This document shows, in pieces, positions 1-9,154 of a DNA stretch of 64,000 nucleotides. A program made the position numbers and the translations under genes. The notes below the pieces were generated by a model. That model ran no database searches, was not told the DNA's origin, and worked only from the letters and a program-made list of their open reading frames with translations. Each line of letters opens with the position of its first letter. Position 1 is the first letter of the stretch. Source of the stretch: Paenibacillus odorifer (lineage in GTDB: Bacteria; Bacillota; Bacilli; Paenibacillales; Paenibacillaceae); assembly GCF_000758725.1 (NCBI RefSeq), contig NZ_CP009428.1, forward strand, positions 5,022,001 through 5,086,000. Reading direction: 5' to 3'.

Positions 1-44
1 CTACAGGCCAGAATTAAGAAATGCTGCTAGAAAAGGGGTATAGT

Positions 45-914
45 ATGAACAAACTATCTGAAATCACACCGTATGTTGGAGCAATCATGCCTTATCTGTA
101 CGACGGCAGTAGCAATGAGCATCTGCGCGTCGGCAATGCCTACGCTTTTCATCTATTTACCGATGGCCCCGGTGAGATGGAAATCGACGGAATTCGTTAT
201 CCGATTGAGCGTAGAACACTGGTGTTTCTCCGTCCCGGCCAGCCACATGCCTTTCATATTTCCCCTTCTCATCCACTCTCGTCCTACAATGTCTATTTTG
301 ATTTGTGGGACAAGCAGTCGCCTATGTCTACTAATCTTTCTTTTATCCATGCGCCTGAACCCTTAAGGCTTGAGAAAAAGGCCACCGAAGTCCCCTGCGC
401 CGAGCTGAACGAATTGCCTTGCGTCTTCCCGCTAGCTAAATATCCACAGCTATACGATAGTCTTGTGATGATTGCCAAAATATACAATGAAGCGATATTC
501 TACCGGAATGAAGCGGTCCATAGCTTGTTATACGGTTGGATATTAAGCTGGTATAATGCCCTCCATCAGCATCAGCCAAGCGATTATCGGATTGTCCGCC
601 TGTTGGAGTATTTGAACACTCATCCCGAACGTGGTAAATCTATCGAAGACTGGGCACATCTCTGCGGACTCAAGCGAACCTATTTTCATGAGCTGTTTCT
701 GCGAGAAACCGGGATGACGCCGCGCGCTTATCATCATAATCTCGTTATGCGACGGGCGGCAGGTCTGCTTCTGGAGAGCGAGCTAAGTGTTACTGCCATT
801 GCTGAGAAATTAGGCTATCCTTCGATCCATCCCTTTTCCAGACATTTCAGTGCCTGTTACGGCATAAATCCCACACAATACCGCCTTAATCCGCTAAGCC
901 GAATACAAATATAG
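45..914 (+). CDS. AraC-family transcriptional regulator
   Basis: A 289-residue AraC/XylS-type activator. The N-terminal part (about residues 1-150) has the cupin-like sugar-sensing look, with a HLFTDGPGEMEIDG stretch and the LRPGQPH motif typical of AraC_binding domains. The C-terminal 100 residues carry two helix-turn-helix motifs, ending in the YGINPTQYR-type signature of the family. The start at 45 is preferred over an in-frame ATG at 21 because AAAAGGGG lies 6 bases upstream of it. The gene converges on the alpha-galactosidase gene, from which it is separated by a two-way terminator. It probably senses a sugar and controls the adjacent glycosidase locus; this is inference from position. 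Confidence 0.9.
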   Translation: MNKLSEITPYVGAIMPYLYDGSSNEHLRVGNAYAFHLFTDGPGEMEIDGIRYPIERRTLVFLRPGQPHAFHISPSHPLSSYNVYFDLWDKQSPMSTNLSFIHAPEPLRLEKKATEVPCAELNELPCVFPLAKYPQLYDSLVMIAKIYNEAIFYRNEAVHSLLYGWILSWYNALHQHQPSDYRIVRLLEYLNTHPERGKSIEDWAHLCGLKRTYFHELFLRETGMTPRAYHHNLVMRRAAGLLLESELSVTAIAEKLGYPSIHPFSRHFSACYGINPTQYRLNPLSRIQI

Positions 915-918
915 GTTA

Positions 919-970
919 TAAAAAAAATACGCGCTATCCGCAAGAAGCAGAGGGCGCGTATTCTTTTTTA
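919..970. terminator. Bidirectional Rho-independent terminator
   Basis: An inverted repeat, ATACGCGC...GCGCGTAT, is flanked by an A-run on the left and a T-run on the right. It can therefore end both the AraC gene (+) and the alpha-galactosidase gene (-). It overlaps the stop codon of the latter. Confidence 0.8.
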
Positions 971-3022
971 TTTTGCTGTCAATTTGAAGATTTTAGATTC
1001 TGCGGGTTCAAGCGTAACTTCCAGCTCTCCTGAGGTTTCCCCTTTTACACCTTCCCATAGGTCCAGCAGCTGGTAAGCACCTTGAGCATTCAGCCCTGCA
1101 CGTTCTAATGAGATAGATCTAGGAGTGGATTTCACGGCATCGTAATTGAAGACGGCTATATAAAAAGCATTTTCTTCTGCAGATTCGAGCACAAAAGTAT
1201 CACAGGATTGCTTGCCGAGGTCCCCTTCTATCGGTCTGAAGGTTTTGCCAAGACGAGCAACATCCATAATGTCCTTATTGCTCAGCCAAGCTTTGGCCCG
1301 GGCGGCGGCTTCCTCTTTTCGGAAGTCATCCCCTAGCAGCAGCACCGTTCCCGCGATCACCGAAGCGGTTAGCCGGCTGCGACCTTCATGCCAGCCCGTG
1401 GCTTCCTGGTTATGGCTCTTGTACAGTACGGAATGGTCAGGATCATTGTAACGGTACAATGAATCGCTCATCCACCAGCCATGGGTTAAAGAGTTGAGCA
1501 TGTATTCTGTATCCTGCAGCGTGCCAAAAACATCACAAGAGACACGCCGGCTATGTGCAAATGCATAAGGGAACAACGGTGCGATGGACAGATTAATAAA
1601 GAACGGTCGACCAATTACCTCTAGAGACAGCTTGTTCTGCAAGTAGGACATACCGTAGTGATACGCCGCAATGCCCGTCGTAATCTCCGGATTGTGATGC
1701 TGCCCTTCCAGTGCGCCATGTGCTAAGAAATCCAGCTTGATATACTCGAATCCTTCCGAGATGAATTTATTTGTATACCAATCCATTCTTTGCAGGTTCC
1801 CCGGATGTGTGGGGTCAATGGCTAGCCCTCCATCAACATCCGGCAGAATCTCTCCTTCGCTGTCCCGAAGCAGGATATCGCCATAGGTGTATTTACCGTT
1901 CGTACCCTCCACGACATCTCCGAACTGAGAAGGACTTCCCCAGAAAGCGAAAGGGGTCCAGTAGGTTCCCGGTCTATGACCATTCTTCCGCACTAGCTCA
2001 AGTGCATTTTTCATCTCTTCTGCTGTGAAATTATCCCAAAAAGCGTCAAAGTTGATGTACAGCGTATCCTCATTCTGGAATCCTAACGGCTGCACTTCTT
2101 TTTTCAAAAACTCACTGGTCGACGTATACAAATCATAATCGAGTTCAGCCATTGCGGCAGACCAGCTATTCCAGCCAACAGGAACGCCACCCTCCCAAGC
2201 CAGCGGAGCTTCAATCCATGTATTGGCCCGGCCGTAAGCTTCAAGACCTTCTCTGTAATCGTCATAAAAACCTACGAATACGAGCGGTGACTCCACTCTT
2301 TTGCCTTTTACATAACCGTGCGGCTGAAAGTCGCGGGTTAATTCACTCACAGCCCCACCGTAAAGATCCAGCTCCTCGATCTGGCCGCTTCGCTCGCTTT
2401 TGATACGGATACCCGTTTTCCACACCTTATGAGTTATGGAACCCATGATAATCCCTCGCCGGCTATCCGGCGCGAACACTGCTGTTACCTCGTAGCTCTC
2501 TGTATCCATAGGTGGCTTCACCACTGTATATCTGACCCATTTATCGTTGTCGTAAGGCACACGCAGGATGCTTGGTTCATCCGGTTGACCTGACTCGCCG
2601 CCGAGTGATACCGATTTGCTCTGAATGACCGCCATGCGGTTCGCTTTGATATCCTCATCGCTTGCGATCGCACTTTGCATCAGCACATATGAGGACGACT
2701 CATAAATATAAAAATGCTGCTCCAGCTGTGGCAGCAGGGATGTTTCATGCACAATCACTAGATGAACACCTTTGCCAAAACCTTCACGAACAACCTCTTC
2801 CTGCAACTTCAGCACGTGGCTCTGATAGTGCTCAGTATTATATTCCCGGCCCTGCCAGCGAAAGGCGCTGCGAATCCCCTTTACATGTGCAAAAGTCCCG
2901 CCGACAACGGATGACTCACCTGTTCCGAGATCAATCTCCAGATTCACCAGGCCATTGGTTACACGGATAAGAGACGTTGTGTCTGTATTCACGTTTACGG
3001 TTGTATTACTGTCAGTTAGCAT
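968..3022 (-). CDS. GH36-type alpha-galactosidase, cytoplasmic
   Basis: A 684-residue glycoside hydrolase of clan GH-D. An N-terminal beta-rich domain is followed by a TIM barrel opening with VGWNSWSA. The likely nucleophile is the Asp in YIKLDFLAHG, and the likely acid/base is the Asp in RRVSCDVFG; these are family-based assignments. There is no signal peptide, so it should act in the cytoplasm on imported alpha-galactosides. The start at 3022 is chosen because AAGGAGG lies 6 bases upstream; an in-frame start 78 bases further up lacks a ribosome binding site. A cre-like site lies upstream. It is the last minus-strand gene of the glycan locus, in a separate unit from the GH95 gene, which has its own terminator. 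Confidence 0.88.
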   Translation of the reverse strand: MLTDSNTTVNVNTDTTSLIRVTNGLVNLEIDLGTGESSVVGGTFAHVKGIRSAFRWQGREYNTEHYQSHVLKLQEEVVREGFGKGVHLVIVHETSLLPQLEQHFYIYESSSYVLMQSAIASDEDIKANRMAVIQSKSVSLGGESGQPDEPSILRVPYDNDKWVRYTVVKPPMDTESYEVTAVFAPDSRRGIIMGSITHKVWKTGIRIKSERSGQIEELDLYGGAVSELTRDFQPHGYVKGKRVESPLVFVGFYDDYREGLEAYGRANTWIEAPLAWEGGVPVGWNSWSAAMAELDYDLYTSTSEFLKKEVQPLGFQNEDTLYINFDAFWDNFTAEEMKNALELVRKNGHRPGTYWTPFAFWGSPSQFGDVVEGTNGKYTYGDILLRDSEGEILPDVDGGLAIDPTHPGNLQRMDWYTNKFISEGFEYIKLDFLAHGALEGQHHNPEITTGIAAYHYGMSYLQNKLSLEVIGRPFFINLSIAPLFPYAFAHSRRVSCDVFGTLQDTEYMLNSLTHGWWMSDSLYRYNDPDHSVLYKSHNQEATGWHEGRSRLTASVIAGTVLLLGDDFRKEEAAARAKAWLSNKDIMDVARLGKTFRPIEGDLGKQSCDTFVLESAEENAFYIAVFNYDAVKSTPRSISLERAGLNAQGAYQLLDLWEGVKGETSGELEVTLEPAESKIFKLTAK

Positions 3023-3112
3023 AATTTGCCTCCTTGTTGCTGCATTTTGGACCTTGAAGGCGGTAGTCTCAGTAGCTGTATCCCCCAAGTATGACCTCAT
3101 TATAAAGAGCGG

Positions 3113-3126
3113 ATAAAGCGTTTTCT
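3113..3126 (-). promoter_or_regulatory. cre-like site (CcpA)
   Basis: ATAAAGCGTTTTCT resembles the catabolite responsive element and lies about 90 bases upstream of the chosen alpha-galactosidase start. It is an imperfect match, suggesting glucose repression. Confidence 0.45.
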
Positions 3127-3204
3127 ATACAACGATCTTCCGATCCATACCGCGATCTAACACATCTTACCTAAACACTGCTGGTCCTGAAGATTCATGC
3201 AGCA

Positions 3205-3252
3205 ATACAAAAAACAGCAGCAGGACCAGACGTTCAGGTCCTACTGCTGTTC
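3205..3252 (-). terminator. Terminator after GH95 gene
   Basis: On the minus strand a stem (AACAGCAGTAGGACC pairing with GGTCCTGCTGCTGTT, one mismatch, 9-base loop) runs straight into TTTTTTG. It lies about 20 bases after the GH95 stop codon. Confidence 0.85.
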
Positions 3253-3270
3253 ATACGCTTATAAAACAGA

Positions 3271-5655
3271 TTATTGCTGATCACCAATGATAAGCTTGTA
3301 GGATTGTCCCGCGGTTGTAGCGAAGCTTACCCTTCCTTCGGCAGAATGTTCACACTGTAAATCGTGGCTGCCACAGGTTACCTTAAGTGGAGTATCCATG
3401 CGGATCACACATTCTGTGCCCAGCAGGGAAGTGATCTGCGCTTCCACTAGCTTGCCGTTGTCCCACTGAATGCTGACTTCAAAGCCACCGCGGGCACGTA
3501 AACCTGCAACGCTTCCCTCCTGCCATTCATTTGGCAATGCAGGCAGTAGTTCGAGATAGCCGCGGTGAGATTGCAGCAGCATTTCGGCAATCCCGGCGGA
3601 GGCTGCGAAGTTGCCATCAATCTGGAACGGCGGATGCGCGCCGAGCAGATTGGCATAAACTCCGCCGTGATTATACTGCTCCGACTCCCCGTCCTTCACC
3701 AGCCGCAGCATGTTGGAGAGCAGACGCAGGGAACGGTTTCCATCCCGGAAGCGGCTCCATAAAGCGACTCTCCAGCCCAGACTCCAGCCTGTGCTTTCAT
3801 CCCCGCGCCGCTCCAGCGAGGTTCTTGCCGCAGCAAATAGCTCAGGGGTCTCTTCTTCTGACAACTGGCGGCCCGGATAAATACCAACCAGATGCGAGGT
3901 ATGTCTGTGGTACATGTCCTCATCCTCAAAATCAGAGGACCATTCCTGCAGTTGCCCGTACTTGCCAACCTGTAGTGGCAATAGACGCTCACGGGTACTT
4001 TTCAGCTCTTCACGCAAAGCTTCATCCGTTCCAAGAATCACAGATGCCTCGATACAGTTCGTGAACAACTCCCAGATCAGCGATATATCCATTGTGGCAC
4101 CCGGGCTGACCGCAGCCACACCTTCCGCTATCCGGAATTTATGCTCTGGTGAAGTGGACGGGGAGGTCACAAGATTGCCTTTGCCATCGTCAATTAGCCA
4201 ATCCAATGCGAACAGAGCCGCCTCTTTCATGACAGGATAAGCCGAAGCCCGCAAGTATTCAGTGTCTCCGCCAAAAGCATAATGTTCCCAAAGATGCTGA
4301 GTCAGCCAGATACCCCCCATTGGCCAATAAGCCCAGCTTGGATCTCCATCGCCATAATCACCTACCGGTGCAGTGTGTGCCCAAAGATCCGAGTTATGAT
4401 GAGCTACCCAGCCCCGGGTGCCATAGTTGGTCCGAGCGGTATCCGCCCCTCTCTTCGCCAGATTGCCGACGAAATCCAAAAGTGGCTCATGACATTCTGC
4501 CAGATTGCAAATCTCAGCGGGCCAATAGTTCATTTCTGTATTGATATTCAGTGTATAGTTACTGCTCCAAGGCGGACGAGTAGAGGCATTCCATATTCCC
4601 TGAAGATTGGCAGCCTGCGTTCCGGGGCGCGAGCTTGCGATCAGCAAATAACGTCCGAAATGGAACAGCAGCTCAACTAGACCCGGATCTTGCGCGGAGT
4701 AAGTCGTAATCCGCTGCTCGGTTGACATTCCTTCCGGCGCCAGCGGCTTGCCCAGCCGAAGCTTCACCCGATCGAAAAGTACCCGGTAATCGGTGATATG
4801 CGCTTGAAGCAGGCTGGTATAAGACTTGCCTTGAGCATCTGCCAAGAAAGAAGCTGCAATGGTGGAGGCATCTTTTCCTTGAACTCCCGGGATTAGGTCA
4901 TACCCGTTAAAGCCTGTAGCCGCACTGAAATAAAAGGTTGCCGCTGTCGCACCCAGCAAATGAATCCCACTGCCATCAACCGTTACTTGGCCGTCATCCG
5001 CCGTCACGGAGAGTTGTCCTTCGAAAGCCATTCCCTTGCTGCTGCCTGATTCACCGTATCGGATGGGATTGTCGCTCCCGAAATAGCTTGGATCTACATG
5101 CTCCGGTGCCGTTCCCGATAGAACATAGCTCTCACCTTGCGAATAAAGGTTGTGCCGGAGCGGACTTTCCAGCGTAGCATGCACATTCAATGCGCCTGGC
5201 ACACTTGCGGTCAAACGAAGTACAAGCAACTGATCAGGATGAGAAGCGAACATCTCACGGGTATAAGTAACATTGCCAATCTGATATTCAATGCGATGCA
5301 GCGCATTTTCCACATCCAGTGTACGCTGATAAGAATGATAGACGTTGCCATGCTCAAAACGAAGCAATAGATCACCAAAAGGTAAATAAGATTGAGTATA
5401 CGGCCCCATCATTTCTCTGGTCAGCGTGTCCGCCTCAACATAGCGGCCTTCTTGAATCAGCTGTCGCACCTTTGGCAGAACGTTTTTAGCACCGGGATTG
5501 TTACCCTCTTTTGGGTATCCTGACCAAAGCGTATCCTCGTTCAGACTAATTTTCTCCTGTTCCACACCACCGAAGATCATACCGCCCAGACGTCCATTCC
5601 CAATTGGAAGTCCTTCCGTCCATACATATGCTGGCTTGTCATATTGAAGTTTCAT
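3271..5655 (-). CDS. GH95 alpha-L-fucosidase-type glycoside hydrolase
   Basis: A 794-residue GH95 protein. The N-terminal signature WTEGLPIGNGRLGGMIFGG, the central VTSPSTSPEH motif, the HRHTSHLVGIYPG segment and QIDGNFAASAGI near the C-terminus are all typical of the family. GH95 enzymes remove alpha-1,2-linked L-fucose or L-galactose. No signal peptide is seen, so it is probably cytoplasmic. The start at 5655 is preferred, with GAGGAG upstream; six residues of in-frame extension lack support. The ribosome binding site overlaps the end of a decayed beta-helix gene. Its place beside alpha-galactosidases suggests a substrate carrying both fucose and galactose, such as xyloglucan or a blood-group-like glycan (inference). 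Confidence 0.9.
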   Translation of the reverse strand: MKLQYDKPAYVWTEGLPIGNGRLGGMIFGGVEQEKISLNEDTLWSGYPKEGNNPGAKNVLPKVRQLIQEGRYVEADTLTREMMGPYTQSYLPFGDLLLRFEHGNVYHSYQRTLDVENALHRIEYQIGNVTYTREMFASHPDQLLVLRLTASVPGALNVHATLESPLRHNLYSQGESYVLSGTAPEHVDPSYFGSDNPIRYGESGSSKGMAFEGQLSVTADDGQVTVDGSGIHLLGATAATFYFSAATGFNGYDLIPGVQGKDASTIAASFLADAQGKSYTSLLQAHITDYRVLFDRVKLRLGKPLAPEGMSTEQRITTYSAQDPGLVELLFHFGRYLLIASSRPGTQAANLQGIWNASTRPPWSSNYTLNINTEMNYWPAEICNLAECHEPLLDFVGNLAKRGADTARTNYGTRGWVAHHNSDLWAHTAPVGDYGDGDPSWAYWPMGGIWLTQHLWEHYAFGGDTEYLRASAYPVMKEAALFALDWLIDDGKGNLVTSPSTSPEHKFRIAEGVAAVSPGATMDISLIWELFTNCIEASVILGTDEALREELKSTRERLLPLQVGKYGQLQEWSSDFEDEDMYHRHTSHLVGIYPGRQLSEEETPELFAAARTSLERRGDESTGWSLGWRVALWSRFRDGNRSLRLLSNMLRLVKDGESEQYNHGGVYANLLGAHPPFQIDGNFAASAGIAEMLLQSHRGYLELLPALPNEWQEGSVAGLRARGGFEVSIQWDNGKLVEAQITSLLGTECVIRMDTPLKVTCGSHDLQCEHSAEGRVSFATTAGQSYKLIIGDQQ

Positions 5656-5666
5656 ACGCGCTCTCC

Positions 5667-6094
5667 TCACCATCTGTCATTTAATAAATTATCAGCAATT
5701 TCAACCTCACTGCAGGCATTTAATTCAATCGCATCATCAAGCCTCACCACTGCCTGCCGGAATTCCATTGCACTTAAAGACCAGTCCGCAGGTGCTCTTG
5801 TTACTAAGGGCCAACGCATCAATACTCTCAAACTTGGATTAGTGACATCCCGGTTCTCTTCCTCGCTGGCAGTATTCGAGATAAAATAAGGTTTCCGGAT
5901 GGCCTCGTCCGGATAGAAATGATAGCAGCCCTTCGGCAATCCAGTAGTCCCGGGCCGGGAATTTCAGCGACAGCCTGAATAGCCCGAACCATGGCTGGCT
6001 GCGCGTCTAAACCAGAATCCGGCAGTACTCCATAATCCGTCAGGCGGATTACAGTAGGAGTAGTTAAGGCATTGTTCTCGGCAGAAGTGATCAT
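5667..6094 (-). pseudogene. Remnant of a right-handed beta-helix galactosidase-like gene
   Basis: The reading begins normally at 6094 (MITSAENNALTTPTVIRLTDYG), the expected first strand of a parallel beta-helix enzyme. It then shifts frame near 5950, where one base is missing. It resumes in the next frame with LPKGCYHFYPDEA and PYFISNTASEEENRDV, which resemble GH110 alpha-1,3-galactosidase-like proteins. It then jumps to a short C-terminal-like segment, IELNACSEVEIADN, and stops at 5667. Full members exceed 500 residues; only about 140 codons remain, so a large internal deletion is inferred in addition to the frameshift. The family call is from memory of the motif, not a search. Confidence 0.65.
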
Positions 6095-6114
6095 CGGCAC
6101 CGCCTTTCTTTTTT

Positions 6115-6128
6115 TGTAAACGCTTAAT
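6115..6128 (-). promoter_or_regulatory. cre-like site between SGNH gene and beta-helix remnant
   Basis: TGTAAACGCTTAAT matches the core of a CcpA box. It sits just upstream of the remnant gene's start in the 66-base gap after the SGNH stop codon. It may mark an old internal promoter for the remnant and the GH95 gene. Confidence 0.4.
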
Positions 6129-6160
6129 ATTTGGCAGTATAATATCTCCACTTAAAATAA

Positions 6161-7294
6161 TCAATTGTGCAGCAGTTTCAGAATACGCAGGCTGGTACCT
6201 TTACTCTGTTCGTCCTTCAGCCCCGTAATGCGTACTGTAACCCGCAGTTCTTGACGTTGTTCCCGGATCGGAAACATGGCGATAATAGGCCGAAAGGCAA
6301 GCGGACACCATTCATCGAATAAGTTCACAGCTTTATAAGAACTGTCATTAAGCGAATATTCAAAAATCCCGCTGTCCGGTCCGTAGAGCAGCATCAAGCC
6401 TGCGCTTTGCCCGGTTACGGTAAAAGAAAACATAGCCTCCTTGCTATGGGTATACAGATGCTCTGTTCCAAAACGCCAGTTCATCAGCGGATCTCCTGCA
6501 GACAGTTCGCGAAGTTCGTAACCGTTCACATGATCAGCCGCGCGGAAATCAAGCAGACTGCCATATTCATAATTTTGCTCCGCTAAGGGTGGAATATCTA
6601 AAGAGCTTTCGCTGCTCAAATTCGTCTTGCCAGGAACAAGCGCTGTCTCCAGATACTCTCGCAAAAAAGAAGCATACAGCGCATGACCGTCATCATTGGG
6701 ATGATATCCATCCGGTGCCAGCTTAGTCCACTCCATTTGTCCCGCCTCTAGCTGCGCATAGACTCTAGCTGCAAAATTAACAGAGGGAAGCTTATAATGC
6801 TCAGCTACTTCTTCATGGACAGCGATATTAAAGGGATTGCTCCCGGAGAGATTCTTCTCTGCTGCCGTATACAAAAAGCAAATATCAGTGCCCGGTGACA
6901 ACCGTCTGCATTGGCGGACAATGCCCTCCATCCCTCTAATGGATTCTTCCCGGTCACTGCCGTCATTGACGCTAAATTCAACGAATAACAAATCAATTGT
7001 GCCCTGCTGCAGGACATGCTCCTGTAATCGATGAGCACCTAAAGTTGAGTTCGTTCCTCCCACTCCTGCGTTGATGAAGCGGAACTCCTGATCCGCAAAC
7101 CGTTCCTGAAGATACTTACCGATGAGCGCTCTCCAGCTATATGTGTCTGCTTCGGAAGCACCTGCCCCCTCCGTAATTGAGCCGCCTAAAAAGGCAACGG
7201 TCACAGTCCCTTTTTCCGTAAGCCTGCCGTTAATTTGAGGTAGTCCACGGCGCGGAACTACAAATGAATGATTGCAATGTTTCTCGTCTGTCAT
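6161..7294 (-). CDS. SGNH/GDSL-type hydrolase
   Basis: A 377-residue SGNH hydrolase, probably a carbohydrate esterase. Block I (FLGGSITEGAG) holds the nucleophile Ser, GGTNSTLG gives block II, VEFSVNDG gives block III Asn, and DGYHPNDDGH holds the Asp and His. About 130 residues of beta-rich sequence follow the catalytic domain. There is no signal peptide. GGAGG lies 7 bases upstream of the ATG. The neighbours are glycosidases and a sugar importer, so removal of acetyl groups from imported oligosaccharides is a reasonable guess; the substrate cannot be read from the sequence. Confidence 0.85.
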   Translation of the reverse strand: MTDEKHCNHSFVVPRRGLPQINGRLTEKGTVTVAFLGGSITEGAGASEADTYSWRALIGKYLQERFADQEFRFINAGVGGTNSTLGAHRLQEHVLQQGTIDLLFVEFSVNDGSDREESIRGMEGIVRQCRRLSPGTDICFLYTAAEKNLSGSNPFNIAVHEEVAEHYKLPSVNFAARVYAQLEAGQMEWTKLAPDGYHPNDDGHALYASFLREYLETALVPGKTNLSSESSLDIPPLAEQNYEYGSLLDFRAADHVNGYELRELSAGDPLMNWRFGTEHLYTHSKEAMFSFTVTGQSAGLMLLYGPDSGIFEYSLNDSSYKAVNLFDEWCPLAFRPIIAMFPIREQRQELRVTVRITGLKDEQSKGTSLRILKLLHN

Positions 7295-7330
7295 AACTCA
7301 ACCTCCATCCATAAAAAACCATATTTTCTC

Positions 7331-7384
7331 CTTGAAATCAAGAAATCAGGTGCGGGGTCTATCATACAGCACCTGATTCTGATT
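7331..7384 (-). terminator. Long imperfect hairpin after the solute-binding protein gene
   Basis: GAAATCA-type arms and GGTGC/GCACC form a stem of about 18 pairs with a 15-base loop. There is no clean T-run on either strand. It could be a partial terminator or an mRNA stabilising stem that sets importer and enzyme levels apart. Confidence 0.5.
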
Positions 7385-7391
7385 TCAATAC

Positions 7392-9056
7392 TTATTTTTT
7401 TGAAGTATCATAAGCCTTTTGTAAAATTTCGAGATAACGGTCAAGCTTCAAGTTCTGCAATCCCTTTACATAAGCGTCCCAGTCCTTGTTCAGATCCTTG
7501 TTGCCTGTGATGAATTGCAGCTCATTTTGTTCGATGTAATTTTTCAAATTTGTCTGCAGCAAGCTGGCTTCATCAATCTCACTTGGATCAATCCAGATCG
7601 ACCAGATAGGGAACAACTCTTTAGGTTCATGACCTTCGTATAGCAGAGTCGCATCATACAATCTACGTTCGTAACCATCAGAAGCAAAGATGTCGGTACC
7701 TTGAACGTAAGTATCACGGTATTCTTTAGGCTCATAGAAGTGAGCCATACCACTCCAGCCCGCATTACGTGGTGCTGCGCCTTCTTCACCTGGAATTAAT
7801 TTGATCATCGGTTTAACATCTTTACCCAACGCCACATCGCCTTCAACCGGATCGGTCCAATCGGTTCCCTTCAGGCCAGCTGCGCCATTCGTTTGGCCTT
7901 CTGGTGTGAACATATAATCCACCATCTTGATCAGTGTAATTTGCGCTTCTTCACTTGCTTTGTTTGTGATCACGAATTTTGCACCCGGGACTACGCCGCC
8001 TCCATCATGAGTCGCATAAGAAATTCCTGAAGGTCCCGAAATCGGAGGAAGCGGGTTGTAATGTGCTGAGCGGGTATTCCCCGGGTCGATGTTTACGAAG
8101 ATCGCTGGGTGCATACCTGCACCGACACCTAGAATTTCTGCATCAGCATTTTCACCGATTTTCTTAAAAGCTTCCGCGTTTTGTGTAAAGGCACCCGGAT
8201 CAATTAACCCTTCGTCAAACAGGGATTTAATATAGGTCAATCCTTCTTTCCACTCCGGAGTAATGGCAGCAGATTGCACCTTTCCATCCTTCATGTTCAG
8301 GTAATTACGATCATCATCATAAACAAATGCGTTCATCAAAAAAGGAACGATCCGTACGCCGAACTCCTCGATGGAACCGCTTAGCGGCACTTCATCCGCT
8401 TTGCCGTTGCCGTTCGGGTCTTGCGTTTTAAAGGCTTTCAGTACATTTTTAAATTCCTCAGTGGTCTTCGGCATCTCCAAGTTAAGCTTTTTCATCCACT
8501 CAGTATTCAGCCACATTTTGCTAGGATAGGAACAGTGGAAACATTCTGTATAAGCTACAAGTCCGTAAATGTTGCCATCAGGTGCAGTATTAAACGTTCT
8601 TAGGTCAGAGTTCTTTTCCATGGCTGCTTTAATATTAGGAGCATATTTATCAATCAGATCATTTAGCGGAATGAGTACACCTTGCTTGCCGTATTTCAGT
8701 AGATCGGCCTGTGAGAATTGATCAATATAGTGAGTAAGCAGGTAGGCATCTGGATAGTCGCCACTCGCCAGTGAGATCTGGCGTTTTTCCTGAGCACCAT
8801 CCGATGGATTGATCTGCCAGTTGAATTTGAAATTAAATTTCTCTTCTACATGTTTTGTGAATTTATTGGTCGAAAGGTCGATGCCGGATTCCTGAACTGA
8901 GAACACGCTGATCTCAACCGGCTTGCCAGACGAACCCGAACCAGAGCCCTGCTGCGTGCTGGATGCGTTACCTGTATTTTTATTTGCACATCCGCTAATT
9001 ACAACCGTAAATGCCATGACCAGAATTAGTAAAGTTATCAAGCTTTGCTTCTTCAA
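7392..9056 (-). CDS. Sugar ABC transporter substrate-binding lipoprotein
   Basis: A 554-residue family 1 extracellular solute-binding protein of the large LipO/YtcQ type. The signal peptide ends in a lipobox, VISGCAN, followed by a Ser/Gly-rich linker, so the mature protein is anchored by a lipidated Cys on the outer face of the membrane. The start is TTG at 9056 with GGGAG nine bases upstream. Two LplB/YtcP-type permease genes lie directly upstream on the same strand. No ATPase gene is present, as is usual for this family, which borrows an MsmX-type ATPase. The likely cargo is an oligosaccharide released by the locus enzymes. Confidence 0.92.
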   Translation of the reverse strand: MKKQSLITLLILVMAFTVVISGCANKNTGNASSTQQGSGSGSSGKPVEISVFSVQESGIDLSTNKFTKHVEEKFNFKFNWQINPSDGAQEKRQISLASGDYPDAYLLTHYIDQFSQADLLKYGKQGVLIPLNDLIDKYAPNIKAAMEKNSDLRTFNTAPDGNIYGLVAYTECFHCSYPSKMWLNTEWMKKLNLEMPKTTEEFKNVLKAFKTQDPNGNGKADEVPLSGSIEEFGVRIVPFLMNAFVYDDDRNYLNMKDGKVQSAAITPEWKEGLTYIKSLFDEGLIDPGAFTQNAEAFKKIGENADAEILGVGAGMHPAIFVNIDPGNTRSAHYNPLPPISGPSGISYATHDGGGVVPGAKFVITNKASEEAQITLIKMVDYMFTPEGQTNGAAGLKGTDWTDPVEGDVALGKDVKPMIKLIPGEEGAAPRNAGWSGMAHFYEPKEYRDTYVQGTDIFASDGYERRLYDATLLYEGHEPKELFPIWSIWIDPSEIDEASLLQTNLKNYIEQNELQFITGNKDLNKDWDAYVKGLQNLKLDRYLEILQKAYDTSKK

Positions 9057-9154
9057 ATATTATCACTCCCTTTTGTAATTTAGCAGGTGATACGATGATA
9101 CCTTAAGTGTGTACTCCGGGCATACCTCCTTTCCAAAAAAAGAGATTCCTAAGA

